Positions 1 through 8,317 of a DNA stretch of 64,000 nt are shown here, piece after piece; position 1 is the stretch's first letter; each line of letters opens with the position of its first letter. The notes below the pieces were generated by a model. It ran no database searches and was not told the DNA's origin. It saw only the letters and a list, made by a program, of their open reading frames with translations. Position numbers and translations under genes: made by a program. Origin of the DNA: Aquabacterium sp029268225 (GTDB lineage: Bacteria; Pseudomonadota; Gammaproteobacteria; Burkholderiales; Burkholderiaceae_C); the NCBI RefSeq assembly GCF_037482285.1, contig NZ_JBBEYB010000015.1, positions 1-64,000 on the forward strand, in the 5' to 3' direction.

Positions 1-921
1 TTCCTTGATGGGCTTTGCTCTCACGACGTCGACGATGAGACTTGCGACCAGACCACGCAGATCGAAGCGGCGGTTGAACCTGTAGGCGAAGCCAGCAAGG
101 TAGTGCTCGGCGTACTTGCGGTAGTTCAGGGCATGGAAGGCTCCGGCCAACGTGGTCTTGAGATTGCCCAGCACGGTGTTGACCCACTTGAAGCTGGGCA
201 GGTCGCGCGGCTTGAGGGAGCCGACCACCATCGGGAGGTGAAGGCAACCGGCATCGGCCACCGCACTGAAGCAGGCCAAACCATCGCTGTGCACGCTGGT
301 GCCCGGTGCCAGATTGGACTTGGCCCACTTGCTGATCGCTTCAGAGGTGAACCCTCTGACCACATTGAGCTTGATGAACATCGGATGCCCGTGATCATTG
401 ACCGAGACAGCCGCGACAAAGGGGACCTTGTTCTCGGAGCCCCGACCGACTTTGCCGCCTGTGCGCTCGCCTCCGAGGTAAGCGTCATCGAGTTGCACCG
501 TGCCGCTGAGTTGGTGGGTGGCGTCTTGCGAGGCCATGGCCCGGTTGATCTTCTGATGCAACAGCCAGGCAGTGGGATAGCTCACGCCAAGCTGACGCTT
601 GAGCGCCAGGGCAGACAGGCCGGTTTTGGCCTGACTGATGAGGTAGATGGCCAAGAACCAGGTCGTCAGGGGCAGTTTGGTGTGTGCCATGAGACTGCCT
701 GCGGTCAGGGAGGTCTGATGCCGACAGCCATTGCACTGGAAGAGCTTACGGACACCGTGGCCGACCACATAGTGATCACTGCTGGAGCAGCGCGGACAGC
801 GAAATCCCTCAGGCCAGCGCGCGGCCTTGATCGCTTCGGCGCACTGTGCCTCGGTGCCAAAGCTACGAAGGAATTCCGGAATCGACATGCCGTGCTGGAA
901 CTGAATCTGGTTGAAGGCCAT
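1..921 (-). CDS. IS1595-family transposase, cut by the left window edge
   Basis: This frame stays open from an ATG at 921 to base 1 (307 codons) with no stop, so the C-terminus lies outside the window. The N-terminus has a zinc-ribbon pattern (CPRC near residue 38, then a CNGC pair about 20 residues on), as in IS1595 transposases. The core carries LDDAYLGGERTGGKVG with a first catalytic Asp, then HSDGL with the second. VNTVLGNLK follows, fitting the Asn/Lys of the DDNK-type active site, and then YRFNRRF, which is typical of the family. A GGGGTGAG stretch about 7 nt before the ATG is a good ribosome-binding site. The usual YLAEF before YRFNRRF reads YLAGF here, which may or may not affect activity. 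Terminal inverted repeats cannot be paired because the other end is missing. The family call is confident; the subgroup is inference. Confidence 0.88.
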   Translation of the reverse strand, partial: MAFNQIQFQHGMSIPEFLRSFGTEAQCAEAIKAARWPEGFRCPRCSSSDHYVVGHGVRKLFQCNGCRHQTSLTAGSLMAHTKLPLTTWFLAIYLISQAKTGLSALALKRQLGVSYPTAWLLHQKINRAMASQDATHQLSGTVQLDDAYLGGERTGGKVGRGSENKVPFVAAVSVNDHGHPMFIKLNVVRGFTSEAISKWAKSNLAPGTSVHSDGLACFSAVADAGCLHLPMVVGSLKPRDLPSFKWVNTVLGNLKTTLAGAFHALNYRKYAEHYLAGFAYRFNRRFDLRGLVASLIVDVVRAKPIKE

Positions 922-1010
922 GGTGCTCACCCCACTGTAAGAAGACCACAGATTAGTGAGTCACAAGCTCATGGGGTGAGCCTCGCTGAGGCAGGTTTCT
1001 AATCAGGATA
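1..1010 (-). mobile_element. Insertion sequence (IS1595 type), partial
   Basis: Extent of the insertion sequence that carries the transposase above. The inner boundary is estimated: about 85 bp separate the transposase start from the point near 1003-1010 where composition becomes AT-richer. A small GCCTC-GCT-GAGGC dyad sits at about 979-991. No target duplication can be seen because the other end is outside the window. Confidence 0.5.
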
Positions 1011-1239
1011 GAATATAAATAGCAAAACGAATGTCTGCTTCTGGCCGATAGCTGCCATCACAGGAACACCAACACAGTTGCGCTGGCGCTAGCTTTCTTC
1101 GGCTACATCAGCGCTCATTGCTGTTGCCACTGCGCGATTAGGTGGTGGATTGGCGACGCGAATCAGTGGTGGTTTTGTTATGCGAACGCATTGTGGATTT
1201 GCTGCAAAAACTCAACCCAGGCAGGTCGGCTCCGACCTT
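922..1239. other. Intergenic stretch between IS and recombinase remnant
   Basis: The left part is the leader and end of the insertion sequence. The rest, about 1010-1239, is relatively AT-rich and shows no convincing gene or RNA. A 69-codon frame across 1142-1351 overlaps the next gene on the other strand and has no family features. Confidence 0.5.
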
Positions 1240-1722
1240 TCAATCTGCCGTTCCGTCTGACATCTTGACGACGCGCAAGGGCAGATGCGTTACTGGACGC
1301 TCGGCGTTGGCTGCTGAAAGGCTGTGTACCGCGTCGCCCACCGCCTTGTAGTCTCGCCAGAACCGCTCAAGTGCAGGCCCGCCTCCGGCCATTTGAACCG
1401 CGCGGATGAGGCCGGCGTGGGCTGCCACCATATGCGTGAGCTGGGCTTCCAGCCGCTTGATGTCCTGCCGGTAGCCTGCGGCCTGGTCTTGCAGACTGCC
1501 GGCGCCTCCACCTCCGGCGACGATTTTGCGTACTCCTTGCTGCTGTGCCTGGGCCGCAGCGATGAGCGCGCTTCTAGCCTCATTGCGCGTGAACGCTGAA
1601 GGGTTCTTCAACGTGCTGTGGCGCCGTGCCACCTCCCGCGCTGTGATGTCGATGTTGTCGGTGAGTAGCGTGTTGAGGATGTCGGCCAGCTCCTCGTTCT
1701 TGGGGTCTAAGAGCAGCCTCAT
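1240..1722 (-). CDS. Small helical partner of a tyrosine recombinase (TnpC-like role), 160 aa
   Basis: The ATG at 1722 overlaps the stop of the upstream recombinase by 4 nt (ATGA), so the two are translationally coupled. The protein begins MRLLLDPKNEELADILN. It looks mostly alpha-helical, with a helix-turn-helix-like stretch around residues 25-50 (ITAREVARRHSTLKN) and a likely coiled coil around residues 75-115 (QDIKRLEAQLTHM). Small coiled-coil proteins encoded directly after large tyrosine recombinases, such as TnpC of Tn554, assist transposition; the same role here is inferred from position only. No catalytic motif is present. A longer frame reaching back to 1875 only overlaps the recombinase and was not used. 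Because the recombinase is truncated, this gene is probably a leftover. Confidence 0.6.
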   Translation of the reverse strand: MRLLLDPKNEELADILNTLLTDNIDITAREVARRHSTLKNPSAFTRNEARSALIAAAQAQQQGVRKIVAGGGGAGSLQDQAAGYRQDIKRLEAQLTHMVAAHAGLIRAVQMAGGGPALERFWRDYKAVGDAVHSLSAANAERPVTHLPLRVVKMSDGTAD

Positions 1723-2804
1723 TTGAAGATGTCCTCTTTCAGGGTGGAATGGTCGATGCCGTCTGCGAAGACGGATTGGTTCGGTTGGGCGTGAAGCGCA
1801 GCCGACACACCAGCAATCAGCCGCTCGGCATGGGCAATCTGGTTCTTGCGCCCCACGGTGGTGGCCGGCTTGCAACGAGCCGCGTCCCGCATCGCCACGA
1901 GCTTCGAGCGAAGGTCTTCAAGAGTCACCCGGTGCTCAGCGACCCCGCTGGCCGTAAAGTGCTTGCACTGGTCGAAGCACTTGAGGTGTCGAGTGCAGGG
2001 ATTGACAGAGAAGCTGTTGGTGCAGAAACCGTACGGCGTGACGTGGAAGCCATCTGCGTTGGCCGCCAAGTAGATGAAGGCTGCTTCATCACCGCTCTCG
2101 TGCTGGATGCGCTTAAACGATTGCCCCAAATGGCTTTGCAGCGCCATACCACTGACGACCATCTTGCCCACCAATTCCTTGGCGCTTCCTGCGGGAAGGA
2201 CCTTGGACGCTGCAGGCGGCAGTTTGACGAAGCTCAACTTCTCTGCGAGGTTGCGATGGTCATACTCGTAGCTCTGAGCGACGGTCCGTCGACCGAACTG
2301 GTGCGTAATGATGGTGTCAGGCACATTCTTACGGAACATCTCTGTGTTCATGAGATGCCGAAGACTGTGCGGCTTGATTGACATCAACTTCGACTCAGGC
2401 GACCGTCCGTACACACTGAACATCGACCGGCCTGCATGACGTCCTAGCGCGATGAGCATTCCCGGGTACAGCATCGGCTTGATTTCTGTGTCCTCTTGAA
2501 GGGGAAGCTGGAGCGGGTAAGTTCGTCCTGCCGTGCTCCGCCCCAGGCTCAGAAATAGGCGGTCGCTAGTCCAAACTGGCCTCCCGGAGGAGGTACGAAA
2601 AATCCGGCAATCCGAGTCAGGAAATCGGCTGGGGTTCTGCTGTTGCAGGCGCAGCAGCTCTCGGACGGGGCCGACAATCTCTACCATCTCAGTGACCGTT
2701 GAGACCATATAGGAGTCGTTGAGCCCAGCGATGGATGAGCGCAGAGGTGCCGGCGTCGGAAACGGCGGCAAGCGTCCCGCCGAGACATGAAGTGACTTCG
2801 GCAC
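1719..2804 (-). pseudogene. C-terminal part of a large tyrosine recombinase, 5'-truncated
   Basis: The frame runs 361 codons from a GTG at 2804, and an in-frame TAG lies upstream at 2871-2873. The centre has the second half of a tyrosine-recombinase active site: PHSLRH (His-x-x-Arg box), then THQFGR and the SYEYDH segment with the candidate nucleophilic Tyr. After it comes a Cys/His-rich tail (CTRHLKCFDQCKHF), which is known from large recombinases that work in multi-gene modules. The catalytic-domain part carrying the first Arg and the N-terminal DNA-binding domain are absent. Nothing recombinase-like continues in any frame between 2805 and 3168. Relatives are usually about twice this length. 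I read it as a deletion remnant. It could still be expressed together with the coupled small gene downstream. Confidence 0.65.
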
Positions 2805-3168
2805 CAGCGCTGGACGCCTGATGACTGCAGATGCGCTCCAACGGTCACTGCCGTTTTTTTTCGTCCCCTCCTAGCATATGGAGGTGCGAACGTCGGCGGT
2901 CGATAAGGCGAGTCCAGGCGAATGAAGCGGAGGGCAGCAAACGCACGACCTCCAGGCGCGGGCATGTGAAGCCAGAGATATGGCTACGTCGCCGTCCGCC
3001 GCGATATCGCGATTCGGATGCTTCGTGCTTTTCGCCAAGGTCAGATGCTTCCGCGCAGGAGCGCGGCCTGACACTGGGCTACCGATTGGGCTGTCCGAGG
3101 GAGCAAGAACGCACCTTTAGATGCATTTTCAAGCACCTGAGCCAATGGTAGAAGCAATGGTGGAAAGC
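2805..3168. other. Gene-free stretch upstream of the recombinase remnant
   Basis: About 360 bp without a convincing gene. It includes a run of eight T at 2854-2861, immediately upstream of the truncated recombinase frame, where a deletion junction could lie. Short frames here (for example 2831-3151) are Arg/Ser-rich and look like noncoding shadows. Confidence 0.5.
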
Positions 3169-3200
3169 ATAAAAAAAGCGGCCCGTAGGCCGCTTTTTTG
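3169..3200 (-). terminator. Rho-independent terminator after tRNA-Ser (bidirectional)
   Basis: An AAGCGGCC / GGCCGCTT stem with a four-base loop is flanked by A-runs on one side and T-runs on the other. On the minus strand it lies just downstream of tRNA-Ser, and it can also stop plus-strand transcripts. Confidence 0.85.
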
Positions 3201-3209
3201 CTTACTTAA

Positions 3210-3300
<91 letters not shown>

Positions 3301-3378
3301 TAAACTGGTTGCAACCGTGGTCAACGGTGTGTAGCCTACAAGTATAGCATCAGTTTTGATGCTTCTTGCAGACGTTGA

Positions 3379-4680
3379 TCACGCCATGCGAATGAACTCG
3401 GCGCCACCCAGGTAGGGGCGCAGCGCCACCGGCACATACACCGAACCATCGGCCTGCTGGTGGTTCTCCAGGATCGCCACCATGGCACGGCCCACGGCCA
3501 GGCCCGAACCATTCAAAGTGTGCACCAGCTCGTTCTTGCCTTGTGCCGTCTTGAAACGCGCCTGCATGCGGCGGGCCTGGAAGGCCTCGCAGTTCGACAC
3601 CGAGCTGATCTCGCGGTAGGCGTTCTGCGCCGGCAGCCACACTTCCAGGTCATAGGTCTTGGTCGCGCCAAAACCCATGTCACCGGTGCACAGCGACATC
3701 ACGCGGTAAGGGAGTTCCAGCTTCTGCAACACGGCCTCGGCGTGACCCACCATTTCCTCCAGCGCCGCATAGCTCTGCTCAGGCGTGGTGATCTGCACCA
3801 TTTCCACCTTGTCGAACTGGTGCTGGCGGATCATGCCGCGCGTGTCACGGCCCGCGCTGCCCGCTTCCGAGCGGAAGCACGGCGTGTGGCCTGTGAGCTT
3901 GATGGGCAACTGCTCCAGCGGCACGATGGTGTCGGCCACGGTGTTGGTGAGCGTCACCTCCGAGGTCGGGATCAGGTACCACTTGCTGTCCGACGCCTCG
4001 CCGTCACCCGAGGTGACATGGAACAGGTCCTGCTCGAACTTGGGCAACTGGCCTGTGCCCTGCAGGGCCTTGGCCTGCACCAGATACGGTGTGTAGCACT
4101 CGGTGTAGCCGTGCTCTTGCGTCTGCACGTCCAGCATGAACTGGGCCAGTGCGCGGTGCAGGCGGGCGGCTGGGCCTTTGAGGAAGGTGAAGCGCGAGCC
4201 GGAGAGCTTGGCCCCCGTCTCGAAATCCAGACCCAAGGGCGCGCCCACGTCCACATGGTCCTTCACATCGAAACCGTAGGTGCCCGGCGTGCCCCAGCGA
4301 CGCACTTCCACATTGCCCGACTCGTCCGAGCCCACCGGCACGCTGTCGTGAGGCAGGTTGGGCACGGCCAGCAGCATCGCGGCCATTTCGGACTGGATGA
4401 CCTCCAGGCGCTCGGCGCTGGCCTTCAACTCGTCACCGATGCCACCCACCTGTGCCATCACAGCCGAGGCATCTTCGCCCTTGCCCTTGAGCATGCCGAT
4501 CTGCTTGGACAGGCTGTTGCGCTGGGACTGCAACTCTTCGGTGCGGGTCTGGATGGTCTTGCGTTCGGCTTCGAGGGCACGGAAAGCGGCCTCGTCCAGG
4601 AACGGCTGCGGGTTCTTGCGCTTGGCCAGGCGGGCCAGCACGCTGTCAAGGTCTTTGCGCAGCAGGGCGATGTCGAGCAT
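3379..4680 (-). CDS. serS: Seryl-tRNA synthetase
   Basis: Cytosolic class II synthetase that charges tRNA-Ser, and tRNA-Sec where present. At 433 residues it has the normal length. Residues 1-110 form the helical arm (long Glu/Lys/Gln-rich stretch including RTEELQSQRNSLSKQIG) that recognises the long variable arm of tRNA-Ser. Class II motif 2 appears as GRDTRGMIRQHQF around residues 270-285, and motif 3 as LNGSGLAVGRAM around residues 390-402. The ATG at 4680 gives the canonical MLDIALLRKDLD start. The gene is followed by tRNA-Ser and its terminator on the same strand. Upstream, ispH ends only 31 bp away, so the two may share a transcript. Confidence 0.98.
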   Translation of the reverse strand: MLDIALLRKDLDSVLARLAKRKNPQPFLDEAAFRALEAERKTIQTRTEELQSQRNSLSKQIGMLKGKGEDASAVMAQVGGIGDELKASAERLEVIQSEMAAMLLAVPNLPHDSVPVGSDESGNVEVRRWGTPGTYGFDVKDHVDVGAPLGLDFETGAKLSGSRFTFLKGPAARLHRALAQFMLDVQTQEHGYTECYTPYLVQAKALQGTGQLPKFEQDLFHVTSGDGEASDSKWYLIPTSEVTLTNTVADTIVPLEQLPIKLTGHTPCFRSEAGSAGRDTRGMIRQHQFDKVEMVQITTPEQSYAALEEMVGHAEAVLQKLELPYRVMSLCTGDMGFGATKTYDLEVWLPAQNAYREISSVSNCEAFQARRMQARFKTAQGKNELVHTLNGSGLAVGRAMVAILENHQQADGSVYVPVALRPYLGGAEFIRMA

Positions 4681-4711
4681 GGTGAGAAATCAGGTTGGAA
4701 TGAGGTGGAGC

Positions 4712-5698
4712 TTACTGGCTATTGTCGCTGTTGCGCTCGGCGGGCAGCGGGCGGTCCAGACCGGTGCCGCCCAGGCCCTTGGGCAGCGGGAAGCGCACGT
4801 GCTCTTCCACGCCTTGCATGCGGCGCACGCCCACGGCGCCCAGCGCACGCAGACGCGCGATCACCTGCTGCACCAACACATCGGGCGCCGAAGCCCCCGC
4901 GGTCAGACCCACGCGCGGGTGTGCATCGAACCAGGTTTCCTGCAGGTCCTCGGGGCAATCGATCATGTAAGCCGGCGTGCCCAGACGCTCGGCCAGTTCG
5001 CGCAAACGGTTGCTGTTCGAGCTGGTGGGGCTGCCCACCACGATGACCACGTCCACCTGCGGCGCCATGATCTTGACCGCGTCCTGACGGTTCTGGGTGG
5101 CGTAGCAGATGTCTTGCTGCTTGGGTTCGCGGATCTGTGGAAAGCGCCGCTTGATCGCCGCCAGGATGCCCGCCGCATCGTCCACCGACAGCGTGGTCTG
5201 CGTGACCACGGCCAGCTTCTCGGGGCGCTGCACCTGCACGGTGGCCACGTCGTCTTCGTCTTCGACCAGGTAGATGCCTTCGGTGACCTGGCCCATCGTG
5301 CCCTCCACCTCGGGATGGCCCTTGTGGCCGATCATGATGAACTCGTAGCCCTCGCGGTGCAGCTTGGCCACTTCCACATGGACCTTGGTCACCAGCGGGC
5401 AGGTGGCGTCAAACACCTGGAACCCACGAGCATCGGCCTCGCGGCGCACCTCCTGGCTGACGCCGTGGGCGCTGAAAATCAGCGTGGCACCCGGCGGCAC
5501 CTCGGCGAGGTCTTCGATGAAGATGGCGCCCTTGGCCTTCAGGTCATTGACCACATAGGTGTTGTGCACGATCTCGTGACGCACGTAGATGGGCGCGCCG
5601 AACTGCGCCAAGGCCCGCTCGACGATCTCGATGGCGCGGTCCACCCCCGCGCAAAAGCCGCGCGGCTCGGCCAACAGGACATCTTGAACCTGTGTCAT
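4712..5698 (-). CDS. ispH: 4-hydroxy-3-methylbut-2-enyl diphosphate reductase
   Basis: Last enzyme of the MEP isoprenoid pathway. It reduces HMBPP to IPP and DMAPP with an iron-sulfur cluster. The three conserved cluster cysteines are visible: PRGFCAGVDRA (C16), DATCPLVTKVH (about C99) and ICYATQNRQ (about C196). The IGHKGHPEVEGTMGQ and GSPTSSNSNRL segments are also typical. The ATG at 5698 (MTQVQDVLLAEPRGF) was chosen over an upstream frame start because it lies one base after the stop of the FKBP gene, in a TGA-G-ATG arrangement that implies coupling. Pairing with an SlpA-type FKBP is a common proteobacterial gene order. The length of 328 residues is normal. Confidence 0.97.
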   Translation of the reverse strand: MTQVQDVLLAEPRGFCAGVDRAIEIVERALAQFGAPIYVRHEIVHNTYVVNDLKAKGAIFIEDLAEVPPGATLIFSAHGVSQEVRREADARGFQVFDATCPLVTKVHVEVAKLHREGYEFIMIGHKGHPEVEGTMGQVTEGIYLVEDEDDVATVQVQRPEKLAVVTQTTLSVDDAAGILAAIKRRFPQIREPKQQDICYATQNRQDAVKIMAPQVDVVIVVGSPTSSNSNRLRELAERLGTPAYMIDCPEDLQETWFDAHPRVGLTAGASAPDVLVQQVIARLRALGAVGVRRMQGVEEHVRFPLPKGLGGTGLDRPLPAERNSDNSQ

Positions 5699-5699
5699 C

Positions 5700-6161
5700 T
5701 CAGAGCACACCGATCAGTTGGACTTCAAACGTGCACGCTTCACCCGCCAGCGGATGGTTGAAGTCGAACAGCAGCCACTCGCCGGCTGGGTCCACCTCGC
5801 GCACGACGCCCGCGAACGAGCCTTTGCCATCCGGCGTCGGAAACTGCACCACGTCACCCACATCCCAGGTTTCGTCGGGGTCGCCCAGTTGACGCAGCAG
5901 CGACACGGCCACACGCTGGATCATTTCGGGGTTGCGCGGGCCAAAGGCCTCGCCAGGCGCCAATTCAATGACCGTGCGGGTGCCCTCGGCCAAGCCCATC
6001 AGGCGGGCCTGGATGGCCGGCGCCAACTCATTCGAGCCCAAGGACAGCGTGGCGGGCTTCTCGTTGAAGGTGTTGATCACGTCACCGCCGTCCGGCCCCG
6101 CCAGGCGGTAGTGCAGGGTCAGGAAGGCGCCAGGGGTCACCACGGGGGCAGCAGAGGTCAT
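5700..6161 (-). CDS. SlpA/FkpB-type FKBP peptidyl-prolyl isomerase
   Basis: Cytosolic cis-trans prolyl isomerase and chaperone of about 153 residues. The N-terminal FKBP strand (FLTLHYRLAG) is followed by a short insert and the ELAPAIQARLMGLAEGTR helix. The IF (SlyD/SlpA-like) domain follows with PGEAFGPRNPEMIQRV and VVQFPTPDGKG. The tail LLFDFNHPLAGEACTFEVQL matches the SlyD/SlpA signature NHPLAG. There is no His-rich metal-binding tail, which favours SlpA over SlyD. The ATG at 6161 (MTSAAPVV) is preferred to an upstream non-ATG start. It sits directly before ispH with one base between them. Confidence 0.9.
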   Translation of the reverse strand: MTSAAPVVTPGAFLTLHYRLAGPDGGDVINTFNEKPATLSLGSNELAPAIQARLMGLAEGTRTVIELAPGEAFGPRNPEMIQRVAVSLLRQLGDPDETWDVGDVVQFPTPDGKGSFAGVVREVDPAGEWLLFDFNHPLAGEACTFEVQLIGVL

Positions 6162-6430
6162 GGTCGTGTTGTCCCCGCGCGCCAACGCCGCCACAGGGCT
6201 TCAGAGAAAGAAAACGCCGATTTTAGGTTTCAGAAGCTGTTTGCGCTGAGGTATGAGCGAAAGACTTGTCCCGCGTCAGGCTCCTCCGAAATGGATGTCC
6301 TGCGGGGATCGCCTTTCACACCCCTCCTTTGGAGGGCGCTCCTGCGGGTGCCTTCTTCCGAAGGATGGTCACCCATGCCACCTCGGCCGAGAATTCCTCG
6401 CCCGCCCCTCTCGCCCCCTGGCCACGCCCG

Positions 6431-7099
6431 ATGAAAGACCTGCCTGCCGCCCTGCGCCCCCGTGAAAAGCTGCTGACCCATGGTCCGTCCGCCCTGGCCG
6501 ACGCCGAACTGCTGGCCCTGCTGCTGCGCACCGGCATGAAGGGCCTGGGCGTGTTGCAACTGGCCGAGAAGGTGCTGGCCGATCTGGGCGGCCTACCTGG
6601 CTTGCTGGCTGCCCCTCCGGCACAACTCACCCGCATCAAGGGCCTGGGGCCCGCCAAACGCGCCGAGTTGCTGGCGGTGATGGAGATGGCGCGGCGCAGC
6701 CTCTCGGGCACGCTGCAAAGCCAACCGGTGTTCTCCTCACCTCAACTGGTGAAGGACTACCTTCAAATGCGCCTGGGCCCCCTGCCTCACGAGGTGTTTG
6801 CCGTGATCTTTCTGGACGCCCAGCATCGGCTCATCGCTTGCGAAGAGCTGTTTCGCGGCACGCTCACGCAAACCTCCGTCTACCCGCGGGAGGTAGTCAA
6901 GCGCACGCTGGAGCTCAACGCTGCCAGCGTGATCCTGGCCCACAACCACCCCTCGGGCGTGCTGGAGCCCTCTCGGGCCGACGAACTGCTGACCCAGACC
7001 TTGAAGAGCAGCCTCCAGTTGGTGGATGTGCGCATCCTGGATCACCTCGTCGTGGGAAGGGGCGGGGCCCTGTCTTTCGCCGAGAAGGGCCTGATCTAG
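6431..7099 (+). CDS. radC: RadC/JAB-domain protein
   Basis: About 222 residues. The N-terminal half has a helix-hairpin-helix region (RIKGLGPAKRAELLA around residue 65). The C-terminal half is a JAB/MPN fold with the JAMM metal site: a Glu in an early strand, then AHNHPSGVLEPSRAD around residues 172-186. RadC was once linked to DNA repair, but its function is unsettled; the domain is that of a metalloprotease-like or DNA-associated enzyme. The ATG at 6431 gives MKDLPAALRPREKLL, the usual family start. An upstream in-frame ATG at 6365 would add an unconserved 22 residues. It diverges from the FKBP-ispH-serS group across about 270 bp that show no other gene. Confidence 0.93.
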   Translation: MKDLPAALRPREKLLTHGPSALADAELLALLLRTGMKGLGVLQLAEKVLADLGGLPGLLAAPPAQLTRIKGLGPAKRAELLAVMEMARRSLSGTLQSQPVFSSPQLVKDYLQMRLGPLPHEVFAVIFLDAQHRLIACEELFRGTLTQTSVYPREVVKRTLELNAASVILAHNHPSGVLEPSRADELLTQTLKSSLQLVDVRILDHLVVGRGGALSFAEKGLI

Positions 7100-7120
7100 T
7101 TTGTTGTAGGCTTGCGCCTT

Positions 7121-7822
7121 GTGAGCCCCACCAACAAGCCCCCTCTCAACACCACACTGCGTGACTTTGCCGACCTCAAACGCGCCCTGAGCAAGGCCGC
7201 GAAAGAGGCCGCCGCACGCCGTGAGCAAGAGCGCGCCGAACAAGCGCGACGTGAGGCCGCGCAACGCCATCAGGAGGCCGACGCCGCCTTGTTCAAGCGC
7301 ATGGTCGGAGCGGTGCATGGGATTGCCCCAACGGGGCGCGCCACCCTCACACCACCACGCCCCCAACCCATTCCGGCACGCCGCCAGATTGACGAACAGG
7401 CCGCCCTGCGCGAATCCCTGTCTGATGAATTCGACGTGGAAAGCCTGCTGGAAACCGATGAAACATTGTCGTGGCGCCGCCCCGAGTTGGGCATCGACGT
7501 GGTGCGCAAATTGCGCCGCGGCGTCTGGGCGCTACAGGGTGAATTGGACCTGCATGGTTTGCGCACCGATGAAGCCCGTGAAGCCTTGAGTGAATTCCTG
7601 CGCCAAGCCCACCTCAAGGGCTGGCGGTGCGTGCGCGTGGTGCATGGCAAAGGTCTGGGGTCCCCTGGCAAGCAGCCTGTCCTGAAGGACAAAACCCGGC
7701 GCTGGCTGGTGCAAAGTGAGCGGGTGCTGGCTTTCGTCCAGGCGCGGGCCGACGAAGGGGGCGTCGGCGCCTTGGTCGTGCTGCTCAAACCCGGCAAAGG
7801 CCGGTCGACATCCAGCCTGTGA
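7121..7822 (+). CDS. Smr-domain protein (possible endonuclease)
   Basis: About 233 residues. The N-terminal half is charged and Ala/Arg/Glu-rich (ARREQERAEQARREAAQRH), probably one long helix. The C-terminal Smr domain has LDLHGLRTDEAREAL around residue 144 and VVHGKGLGSPG around residue 175, the two signature motifs of the MutS2/Smr nuclease fold. Stand-alone Smr proteins of this architecture are related to E. coli SmrA/SmrB; SmrB cleaves mRNA at collided ribosomes. The exact target here is unknown. The start is uncertain: GTG at 7121 or TTG at 7112, and neither has a strong ribosome-binding site. It lies 21 bp after radC and is probably co-transcribed with it. Confidence 0.85.
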   Translation: MSPTNKPPLNTTLRDFADLKRALSKAAKEAAARREQERAEQARREAAQRHQEADAALFKRMVGAVHGIAPTGRATLTPPRPQPIPARRQIDEQAALRESLSDEFDVESLLETDETLSWRRPELGIDVVRKLRRGVWALQGELDLHGLRTDEAREALSEFLRQAHLKGWRCVRVVHGKGLGSPGKQPVLKDKTRRWLVQSERVLAFVQARADEGGVGALVVLLKPGKGRSTSSL

Positions 7823-7864
7823 CCGCGACAGGCGCACCCGCTACCGCGAGATGCGCAGGCTCGC

Positions 7865-8284
7865 CTACTTGTTGCGCATCCAGTCGGCCGTCTGCATGAA
7901 GGCCTGCTGCAAGCGCTGCGCCAGCTCGTCGGGCACCTGCACCTCGGCCATGGCCTGGCTCATGCAGGCAACCCACTGATCGCGCTCCTTGATGCCGATG
8001 GCAAATGGCAGATGCCGGGCACGCAGACGCGGATGCCCGAAACGCTCGATGTACAGGCTGGGGCCGCCCAACCAACCGCTGAGAAACCAATACAGCTTGT
8101 CACGCGCCTCATCCAGCGTGGTGCCATGTGCAGCGCGCAGTTCGGTGTAGGCGGGCTCCAGATCCATCAGGTCGTAGAACCGGTCGACCAACTCACGCAC
8201 CCGGCCATCGCCCCCGAGCAACGCGTACGCGGTCGTGGCAGGCAGGGCCTCGGCCGGATCATCGGCCTGAACGGGATCGTGCAT
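7865..8284 (-). CDS. Group II truncated hemoglobin (TrHbO-like)
   Basis: 139 residues. The sequence YALLGGDGRVRELVDRFYDL matches the A/B helices of group II truncated globins, followed by YWFLSGWLGGPSLY and ERFGHPRLRARH around the proximal-histidine region. WVACM lies in the late helices. Such globins bind O2 or NO and are thought to work in O2/NO chemistry or oxidative protection; the physiological role here cannot be told. It lies convergent to the Smr gene and 33 bp downstream of the MinD/FlhG-like gene on the same strand, so it may be in that transcript. Confidence 0.9.
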   Translation of the reverse strand: MHDPVQADDPAEALPATTAYALLGGDGRVRELVDRFYDLMDLEPAYTELRAAHGTTLDEARDKLYWFLSGWLGGPSLYIERFGHPRLRARHLPFAIGIKERDQWVACMSQAMAEVQVPDELAQRLQQAFMQTADWMRNK

Positions 8285-8317
8285 GGGAAAACCGAAAGAG
8301 AAAACAGCCCGGCGAAA

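Noticed and set aside
2681..2965. 94-codon frame that might hold the missing N-terminus of the recombinase
   Set aside because: Its residues do not resemble a recombinase core and it is in a different frame; there is no sign of a simple frameshift joining them.
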